Assembly (NCBI GenBank): GCA_945862035.1
Contig: CAMAXB010000228.1
Location: 1 to 5,185 of the forward strand
Source: Opitutus sp. GAS368
GTDB taxonomy: Bacteria; Verrucomicrobiota; Verrucomicrobiia; Opitutales; Opitutaceae
Direction: 5' to 3'
Length of the DNA stretch: 5,185 nt
Within the stretch, counting starts at the first letter, position 1. Every line of letters begins with the position of its first letter. Of this stretch, positions 1 to 4,344 are shown piece by piece. The notes beneath the pieces are model-generated. The model saw nothing but the letters and a program-made list of their open reading frames with translations, was not told the origin of the DNA and did not search any database. The translations under genes were made by a program, and so were the position numbers.

Positions 1-189
1 AACCCACTCGCCAACGCACCCAAGCGCGCGGGGCATCAGCAGACCCTCGGGGCCGGGGGCCAGCAGAAGGGCGATGCCGGCCGCAATCAGAGCAAGAAGT
101 CCAGCAGCCGCCCGTTCGGCGGCGGGAACCCAACCTGGCACTCCAAGGGCAAGCCCGGCGCCCACTGGCGCACGCGCAAGGACCGGTAG
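1..189 (+). CDS. C-terminal end of an unidentified protein with a basic, glycine/serine-rich tail (5' part missing)
   Basis: The frame is open from the first base of the window and ends at TAG 187-189, giving 62 visible residues. The segment is low in complexity and strongly basic, with 7 Lys, 6 Arg, 3 His and only 2 Asp. It is rich in Gly, Ser, Gln and Asn and ends in a Trp/His/Arg-containing patch (GKPGAHWRTRKDR). No folded-domain motif is visible. Tails like this are common at the C-termini of RNA-binding proteins such as DEAD-box RNA helicases and some pseudouridine synthases, where they contact RNA non-specifically; that assignment is only a guess here. A GC-rich hairpin begins three bases after the stop, which suggests the transcription unit ends here and is separate from the lipid genes downstream. 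The coding call rests on the open frame, GC-rich third positions and the hairpin placed right after the stop. Confidence 0.6.
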   Translation, partial: NPLANAPKRAGHQQTLGAGGQQKGDAGRNQSKKSSSRPFGGGNPTWHSKGKPGAHWRTRKDR

Positions 190-191
190 CG

Positions 192-210
192 AGCGGGCTG
201 CCGGCCCGCT
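192..210 (+). terminator. GC-rich hairpin just after the first gene, possible terminator
   Basis: A perfect 7-bp stem (AGCGGGC at 192-198 with GCCCGCT at 204-210) encloses a 5-base loop and starts three bases after the TAG stop. No run of T follows, so it is not a textbook intrinsic terminator. It could still stabilise the 3' end of the message or assist termination. Confidence 0.35.
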
Positions 211-214
211 GCAG

Positions 215-242
215 TGCGGATTTCGGATTGTGGAATGCGGAT
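215..242. repeat. Degenerate heptamer array, unit TGCGGAT
   Basis: Four consecutive 7-base units read TGCGGAT (215-221), TTCGGAT (222-228), TGTGGAA (229-235) and TGCGGAT (236-242). The first and fourth are identical and the others differ at one to three positions. The array is non-coding and lies just after the hairpin that follows the first gene. Its fixed 7-base period resembles the short tandemly repeated repetitive (STRR) sequences described in cyanobacteria, although there is no sign this is the same family. Confidence 0.6.
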
Positions 243-338
243 TGGGCTGAACGTTTGCGGCCCGCACTCTCAAAAACCACTGCGGAGAACGGGGGCGAAC
301 CACCATGAGCGGAGTCAGCCGCGGACGTCTTGGAGTCT

Positions 339-366
339 ACTCGCTCCTCACTACCCGCTTCTCGCT
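339..366. repeat. Degenerate heptamer array, unit ACTCGCT
   Basis: Four consecutive 7-base units read ACTCGCT (339-345), CCTCACT (346-352), ACCCGCT (353-359) and TCTCGCT (360-366); a fifth, ACTTCCC, is weaker. The array sits 43 bases upstream of the fabZ start. It uses a different unit from the array at 215-242 but the same 7-base period. The rest of the 190-408 gap shows no convincing gene or sigma-70 promoter. Confidence 0.55.
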
Positions 367-390
367 ACTTCCCCTCATTTCTGACCTTGC

Positions 391-398
391 GGGGAGGG
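391..398 (+). promoter_or_regulatory. Purine-rich ribosome binding site that supports the GTG start of fabZ
   Basis: GGGGAGGG lies 10 bases before GTG 409. It is the strongest Shine-Dalgarno-like sequence in front of any complete gene in the window. The alternative ATG at 433 has only pyrimidine-rich sequence before it, so this site favours the GTG start. Confidence 0.5.
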
Positions 399-408
399 CT
401 CTGGCCGA

Positions 409-885
409 GTGTCGTTAGCCCTTCTTCCCTCCATGTCTGAAGTCACCGATCTCATCCCGCACCGGCCTCCGTTTCTCTTTGTGGACGCGATTGTTTCCGA
501 GACGCCCGAGAGCCTGATCGCCCGGCGGACGTGGCGGGCCGAGGAAGATTTCTACCAGGGGCATTACCCCGGCGCGCCGATTACCCCCGGGGTGCTGCTT
601 TGCGAGGCGGTGTTTCAGACCGGCGCCCTTTTCATGGCCAAACAAGCCCTCGCATCGGGCGCCAAGCCGGGGGCGGGCGTTCCGCTGCTCGCCAAGATTA
701 CGGAAGTCCGCTTCCGCCACCCGGTCTACCCCGGAGACGAGATCCTGATCGAGGTGAAGAGGAAGGAAACCTTGGGCGGCTTCACGATGATGAGCGGCGC
801 GATCAAGAAAGCTGACGGCACCCGCGTCCTCACGGTCGACTTCGCCGTTGCCTGGAAAACCCCCGAAGGTCAGCAACCCACGTAA
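409..885 (+). CDS. fabZ: FabZ-like 3-hydroxyacyl-[acyl-carrier-protein] dehydratase (hotdog fold)
   Basis: Predicted cytosolic enzyme that removes water from 3-hydroxyacyl-ACP to give trans-2-enoyl-ACP in type II fatty acid synthesis. The 158 residues match the family's usual length of about 140-160. Near the N-terminus is the family signature PHRPPFLFVD (17-26). The active-site block GHYPGAPITPG (51-61) carries the catalytic histidine H52. The acidic partner E66 lies 14 residues later in LCEAVFQ, the same spacing as the His/Glu pair of known FabZ enzymes. FabA is less likely because the PHR and HYPG motifs are of FabZ type. The GTG start is chosen for the GGGGAGGG site upstream; ATG 433, removing eight residues, is the alternative. 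It is followed after 148 bases by a FabI-like reductase, which fits a shared role in acyl-chain elongation. It could be the housekeeping copy or one dedicated to this cluster. Confidence 0.88.
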   Translation: MSLALLPSMSEVTDLIPHRPPFLFVDAIVSETPESLIARRTWRAEEDFYQGHYPGAPITPGVLLCEAVFQTGALFMAKQALASGAKPGAGVPLLAKITEVRFRHPVYPGDEILIEVKRKETLGGFTMMSGAIKKADGTRVLTVDFAVAWKTPEGQQPT

Positions 886-897
886 ATCATTTGTTTG

Positions 898-955
898 AAC
901 AGGAGCTAACAGAGAGAACAGAGCAGAAAAGATAAGTACCTCCGTTCCCTCGGTT
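898..955. repeat. Imperfect inverted repeat built from 9-10-base units between fabZ and fabI
   Basis: AACAG recurs at 898, 908 and 917, giving a left arm of 9-10-base units (TAACAGAGA 907-915, GAACAGAGC 916-924). The right arm contains CCTCCGTTC (939-947) and CCTCGGTTT (948-956), which read as diverged reverse complements. Arms 908-923 and 940-955 pair at 13 of 16 positions around a 16-base loop. The element is non-coding and begins 12 bases after the fabZ stop. It looks like a dispersed intergenic repeat rather than a terminator, since no T-run follows. Confidence 0.55.
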
Positions 956-985
956 TTCCTCCGGTAAAACCAAGCTTGATTCCTT

Positions 986-1020
986 CTGGCTCCTGATTCC
1001 TGACTCCTGACTTCGGTCTC
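986..1020. repeat. Heptamer array, unit CTGACTC, just upstream of fabI
   Basis: Five consecutive 7-base units read CTGGCTC (986-992), CTGATTC (993-999), CTGACTC (1000-1006), CTGACTT (1007-1013) and CGGTCTC (1014-1020). The array ends 13 bases before the fabI ATG and occupies the place where a ribosome binding site would be expected. It belongs to the same sequence family as the inverted repeat flanking the fabI/oleA junction (1862-1971) and has the same orientation as its right arm. Confidence 0.65.
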
Positions 1021-1033
1021 CGTTAAAGTTCCC

Positions 1034-1897
1034 ATGCCTGATTTTCTTCAACTGACCGGCAAAACCTTTCTCGTCCTTGGCGTCGCCAACAAGAAGAGCG
1101 TCGCGTGGTTTGTCGCGAAGTCCCTGGAAGAGCAGGGCGCGCGGGTGATTTACAGCGTCCGTTCCGAGGCGCGGAAGAAGTCGCTTGAAGCTCTCCTCGC
1201 GGGCAAGCCCGTCTTCCTGTGTGACGTCGAGCACGAGGGCGCGGCCGACCAACTTGCGGCCGATGTCGCGGCGGCGGGTTTGGGGCCGCTGCACGGGATC
1301 GTTCACTCCATCGCCTTCGCCAACTACAGCGAGGGCTTCAAGCCCTTCCATGAGACCAAGCGGAAGGACTTCCTGCAGGCCACCGCGATCTCCGCGTTCT
1401 CCCTCGTCGAGGTCGCCCGGGCCTTCAAGCCGCACTTGGCGAGGAACGCATCGGTCGTCACGATCGGTATCTCCTCGCTCACGGTCACGCCCGACAACTA
1501 CGGCTACATGGGTCCGATCAAGGCCGCGCTCGATTCAGCCACCCGCTTCCTCGCGAAGTCGTTTAGTGCCGACTCGGAGGTTCGCTTCAATGTCGTTGGC
1601 GCCGGCCCGCTCAAGACCAGCGCGTCCGCGGGCATCCCCGGCTACGCCGAAAGCTATCTCTACACCGAGAAGCTCACCTTCCGCCGCCGCAATCTTTCGA
1701 CGCAGGAAGTCGCGGACGCGACCCTCTTCCTCCTCAGCGACCGCAGCAGCGGCCTTAATGGCACGACTCTGGTGGTCGACGCCGGCCTCGGCAGCAATTT
1801 CTACGACAAGGAGATCATCCGACTCGCGATGCGACTGGAAGTCCGGGCGCAGGCCCGGACAGAGGTCAGCGATCAGAAGTCAAAGGTCAGCCCATGA
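1034..1897 (+). CDS. fabI: FabI-type NADH-dependent enoyl-[acyl-carrier-protein] reductase
   Basis: Predicted cytosolic reductase of the short-chain dehydrogenase superfamily that reduces trans-2-enoyl-ACP to acyl-ACP, the last step of each elongation cycle. The cofactor-binding loop GVANKKSVAW lies at 16-25, the adenine-contacting CDV at 63-65, and HSIAFA at 91-96. The catalytic pair Y156 and K163 has the FabI spacing and even the same numbering as E. coli FabI. AGPLKTSASAGI (190-201) matches the family's substrate-loop region. The position equivalent to the other conserved FabI tyrosine (Tyr146 in E. coli) appears to be Ile146 if the alignment is ungapped. At 287 residues it is longer than the usual 255-265; the excess is at the C-terminus, and the last residues are encoded by a heptamer repeat (1862-1889). 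No clear Shine-Dalgarno sequence precedes the ATG. A FabI-like SDR with a specialised substrate is the alternative. Confidence 0.88.
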   Translation: MPDFLQLTGKTFLVLGVANKKSVAWFVAKSLEEQGARVIYSVRSEARKKSLEALLAGKPVFLCDVEHEGAADQLAADVAAAGLGPLHGIVHSIAFANYSEGFKPFHETKRKDFLQATAISAFSLVEVARAFKPHLARNASVVTIGISSLTVTPDNYGYMGPIKAALDSATRFLAKSFSADSEVRFNVVGAGPLKTSASAGIPGYAESYLYTEKLTFRRRNLSTQEVADATLFLLSDRSSGLNGTTLVVDAGLGSNFYDKEIIRLAMRLEVRAQARTEVSDQKSKVSP

Positions 1898-1971
1898 TCC
1901 GTAACGTCATCTCCGCAGGCCACGCATCCCAGTGAGTGCTTTCCAGGCTGACCTCTGACTTCTGATCGCTG
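1862..1971. repeat. Long inverted repeat of heptamer units spanning the fabI 3' end and the oleA leader
   Basis: The left part has four 7-base units: GAGGTCA (1862-1868), GCGATCA (1869-1875), GAAGTCA (1876-1882) and AAGGTCA (1883-1889). The right part reads as their reverse complements (TGACCTC, TGACTTC, TGATCGC from 1949). Arms 1867-1892 and 1946-1971 are complementary at 25 of 26 positions with a 53-base spacer. In RNA this would form a very stable stem. The left arm lies inside fabI and the right arm ends 6 bases before the oleA ATG, so the stem could affect oleA translation or message processing. That regulatory effect is inference; a neutral dispersed repeat is the simpler explanation. 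Confidence 0.8.
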
Positions 1972-1977
1972 CCGTCT

Positions 1978-3018
1978 ATGCTTTTCCGCGCCACCTGCAT
2001 CGAGTCCCTCGCCGTCGCCTTGCCGGACGAGGTGCTGACCACGACGGCGATTGAGGAGCGGCTGCGGCCGCTGTACGAGCGGCTTAAGCTGCCGTTTGGG
2101 CGGCTTGAGCTTATGACAGGAATCCGCGAGCGCCGTGTGTGGCCGGAGGGCACGCGTCCGTCCGACGCGAGCGCGGCGGCGGGCAAGGCTGTGCTGGCCA
2201 AGTCGGGTCTTCGCGCGGAGCAGGTTGAACTCTTCATCCACGCCGCGGTGTCGCGCGACATGCTGGAGCCCGCCACGGCGTCGTTTGCCCACCGGAAAAT
2301 CGGTCTCCCGGCGTCCGCGCAGATTTTTGACGTCTCCAATGCCTGCCTCGGCTTTCTGAACTCGCTGACGCTCGCGGCGAGCATGATTGAGTCGGGCCAG
2401 ATTCGCTGCGCGCTGGTTGTGGCCGGCGAGAATGGCCGTCCGCTGGTCGAGCAGACCCTGCGGACGCTGCTGGAGCAGCCGCTGGACCGGAACGGGATCA
2501 AGCCGTACTTCGCCAATCTCACCATCGGCTCGGGTGCGGTGGGCGCGATTGTGTGTCATCGCGACCTTCTTCCAGCGGGTGCACGTCCGCATCGTCTGCT
2601 GGCGGGCGTGGCGCGCGCGGCGACGGAGCACAGCGAACTCTGCCAGGGTGACACGCATGGAGCGGACGCGCTGGCGATGCAGACGGACTCGGAGAGCCTG
2701 CTCGTGGCAGGGTTGGTGCTGGCGAGGGATACCTGGGCCGGGTTTACGCAGGTGTCGGGTTGGAATGCGACGACGACCAACCGTTTCATCTGTCACCAGG
2801 TCGGCAGCACGCATCGCCGCAAGCTTTACGAGACGCTCGGCCTGGATCTCGCCAAGGATTTCTCGACGTTCGAAACCCTCGGCAACACCGGCTCGGTGGC
2901 GCTGCCGGCCACGCTTGCCGCGGCGATCGACGCCGGGGCGGTGATGCCGGGCGACAAGGTCGGCCTGCTCGGAATCGGCAGCGGCCTGAACTGCCTGATG
3001 CTGGCGCTGGAATGGTGA
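1978..3018 (+). CDS. oleA: OleA-like acyl-CoA condensing enzyme (thiolase superfamily, FabH-related)
   Basis: Predicted cytosolic thiolase-fold enzyme. OleA joins two fatty acyl-CoA molecules by non-decarboxylative Claisen condensation to a 2-alkyl-3-ketoacid, the first step of long-chain olefin synthesis. The 346 residues fit the family's size of about 340. The catalytic triad is visible as C123 in SNACLGF, H273 in CHQVG and N303 in ETLGNTGSVALP. E97 in RDMLEPATA lies 26 residues before the Cys, the spacing of Glu117 and Cys143 in Xanthomonas OleA, where that Glu is contributed by the partner subunit and separates OleA from ordinary FabH. GIGSGLNCLML (332-342) is the usual C-terminal glycine-rich segment. 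A haloalkane-dehalogenase-like OleB candidate follows, which supports OleA over FabH. Divergent 3-oxoacyl-ACP synthase III is the main alternative. No Shine-Dalgarno site is seen; a hairpin arm ends 6 bases before the ATG. Confidence 0.8.
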   Translation: MLFRATCIESLAVALPDEVLTTTAIEERLRPLYERLKLPFGRLELMTGIRERRVWPEGTRPSDASAAAGKAVLAKSGLRAEQVELFIHAAVSRDMLEPATASFAHRKIGLPASAQIFDVSNACLGFLNSLTLAASMIESGQIRCALVVAGENGRPLVEQTLRTLLEQPLDRNGIKPYFANLTIGSGAVGAIVCHRDLLPAGARPHRLLAGVARAATEHSELCQGDTHGADALAMQTDSESLLVAGLVLARDTWAGFTQVSGWNATTTNRFICHQVGSTHRRKLYETLGLDLAKDFSTFETLGNTGSVALPATLAAAIDAGAVMPGDKVGLLGIGSGLNCLMLALEW

Positions 3019-3044
3019 GCTGGGCCGGTGGACAAACGGAACTA

Positions 3045-3146
3045 AACCACAGATGGAAACAGATGAACACGGATGCCGAAGACAGGCTTGTGCCGTTCCT
3101 TGGGTTGATTCGCATGATCGGTGTGAATCTGTGTCCATCTGTGGTT
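3045..3146. repeat. Inverted repeat of 10-base units between oleA and oleB
   Basis: The left arm has 10-base units ACAGATGGAA (3049-3058), ACAGATGAAC (3059-3068) and ACGGATGCCG (3069-3078). The right arm has GTGTGAATCT (3121-3130) and GTGTCCATCT (3131-3140). Arms 3045-3074 and 3117-3146 are complementary at 26 of 30 positions, the outer 12 perfectly, with a 42-base spacer. Sequences of the form CCACAGATGG...CCATCTGTGG are, to my recollection, common intergenic repeats in Verrucomicrobia and Planctomycetes; I could not check this. It fills nearly all of the oleA-oleB gap and could act as an RNA stem between the two genes. Confidence 0.75.
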
Positions 3147-3165
3147 AGCTCAGGTTGATTCCCAG

Positions 3166-4044
3166 ATGACGATCCCCGACTGCCTTAAGCCGATTTATCC
3201 CTTCACGCCGAAGGCGTTTACCACGCCGCTCGGCGCGCGGATGAGCTATGTCGACGAAGGTGCAGGGGACGAGGCGGTGCTCATGTTGCACGGGAATCCC
3301 ACCTGGTCGTTCTACTACCGGGACCTGATCCAGGCCGTGGCGCCCGGAATGCGTTGCGTGGTGCCGGATCACATCGGCATGGGGCTATCGGAGAAGCCCG
3401 CCGCGTACCCGTACACGCTGGCGACCCGCATTGATGACATCGCGGCTCTGGTCGGGACGCTGGGCCTGCGCAAGGTTCACCTCGTGGTGCACGACTGGGG
3501 TGGGGCGATTGGCTTTGGTTTTGCCGCGCGGCATCCTGAGTTAATTGGCCGGCTGGTGATCCTCAACACGGGGGCCTTTCCCTCGAAGCGGATCCCGGCG
3601 CGGATCGCTCTATGTAAGCTGCGGGGGCTGGGCACGGCCCTGGTGCGCGGCCTGAATGGCTTCGCCTGGCCGGCGACATGGATGTCGATGGCGCGACGCC
3701 GCCTGTCGCCGCTGGAGCAGCGCGGATTCCTGCTGCCGTATCGCTCATGGTCCGATCGCGTGGCCGTGGATGCGTTTGTGAAGGATATCCCGATGAGCGA
3801 TGCGCATCCGACCTGGCCGGTGTTGGGTGCGACGGCGGCCGGGCTGGCCCACTTCACGAGGAATCCGGCTCTAATCGTCTGGGGCGGGCAGGACTTCTGC
3901 TTCAATGACGCCTTCTACGACGAATGGCGCCGGCGCCTCCCGCAGGCGCAGACCTTGTACCTCAAGGATGCGGGGCACTACGTTCTCAACGATGCGGATG
4001 CCGAGGTCGTGCCCGTGATTGTGGAGTTTCTCAAGGACAAGTAG
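3166..4044 (+). CDS. oleB: OleB-like alpha/beta hydrolase (haloalkane dehalogenase family; probable beta-lactone decarboxylase)
   Basis: Predicted alpha/beta-hydrolase of 292 residues, the usual length for haloalkane dehalogenase-like proteins. HGNPTWSFYYRDL (42-54) is the oxyanion-side motif, with N44 as the family's conserved Asn. VVPDHIGMGLSEKP (65-78) is the next family block. The nucleophile elbow HDWGG (109-113) has Asp110 rather than Ser, as in dehalogenases and OleB. H271 in DAGHYVLND is the probable base and D243 in GGQDFCFN the likely acid. OleB opens the beta-lactone made by OleC and releases CO2, giving a cis-olefin. The assignment depends strongly on the OleA candidate immediately upstream; alone, the sequence could be a haloalkane dehalogenase or another Asp-nucleophile hydrolase. 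No OleC domain is fused to it, unlike the OleBC proteins of some actinobacteria. The ribosome binding site is weak. Confidence 0.78.
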   Translation: MTIPDCLKPIYPFTPKAFTTPLGARMSYVDEGAGDEAVLMLHGNPTWSFYYRDLIQAVAPGMRCVVPDHIGMGLSEKPAAYPYTLATRIDDIAALVGTLGLRKVHLVVHDWGGAIGFGFAARHPELIGRLVILNTGAFPSKRIPARIALCKLRGLGTALVRGLNGFAWPATWMSMARRRLSPLEQRGFLLPYRSWSDRVAVDAFVKDIPMSDAHPTWPVLGATAAGLAHFTRNPALIVWGGQDFCFNDAFYDEWRRRLPQAQTLYLKDAGHYVLNDADAEVVPVIVEFLKDK

Positions 4045-4344
4045 CCCGAGGTAGCCGGAATCAGAGTCGCGGCAGCGGACACTAAGCCTACCGGGTTCGG
4101 AGTCGTCCGAGCGCTGAGGAATGCCAGGCTAAACACAGAGATTGTCCGGCTGGGAGGACGGATCCCGTCCGAGCGGCCGACAAGGCGCCCGTGGACCGGA
4201 GAAAGGAACAGGGAGTGGAAAGGCAGCGCCGGAACGTTCAGTTGGCCCACGCGCCACTCGTGGCAGTCGATAACTTTCGCGGGCTGACCTGCCCAAAAGC
4301 GCCAATCTCAAATTATGGCCGAGTGATCATGCTTTCCGCTGGCT
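4045..4344. other. Convergent intergenic gap with weak hairpins only
   Basis: This 300-base stretch separates the 3' ends of oleB (+) and the creatininase-family gene (-). Two small stems are visible: 4095-4112 (7 bp including one G-U pair, 4-base loop) and 4156-4170 (GGACGG/CCGTCC, 3-base loop). Neither is followed by a T-run on either strand. Unlike the gaps between the lipid genes, no repeat array with a short period was found here. Short open frames crossing it show no protein motif and no ribosome binding site. The region probably carries termination signals for both converging genes, but none can be pinned down. Confidence 0.5.
4156..4170. terminator. Small perfect hairpin in the convergent gap, possible bidirectional terminator
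   Basis: GGACGG (4156-4161) pairs exactly with CCGTCC (4165-4170) around a 3-base loop. It lies 112 bases after the oleB stop and 175 bases beyond the creatininase-family stop. There is no T-tract on either side, so it may be a chance structure. Confidence 0.2.

Noticed and set aside
305..418. Small + strand open frame of 37 residues starting at ATG 305
   Set aside because: It is mostly made of the heptamer array at 339-366, has no motif and overlaps the fabZ start; no evidence that it is translated.
1862..1971. CRISPR array or intrinsic terminator at the fabI-oleA junction
   Set aside because: The repeats are contiguous 7-base units without spacers, so this is not CRISPR. The long stem has no T-run and lies before a same-strand pathway gene, so termination is unlikely.
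1873..3138. A 421-residue open frame on the - strand opposite oleA
   Set aside because: It is rich in Arg, His and Gln with no motif, lies opposite a gene with a clear catalytic triad, and runs through two repeat elements; it is a shadow of GC-rich codon use.
3045..3146. Insertion sequence or miniature transposable element between oleA and oleB
   Set aside because: Inverted arms are present, but no target-site duplication or transposase remnant could be identified, and the internal 10-base period fits a repeat element better.
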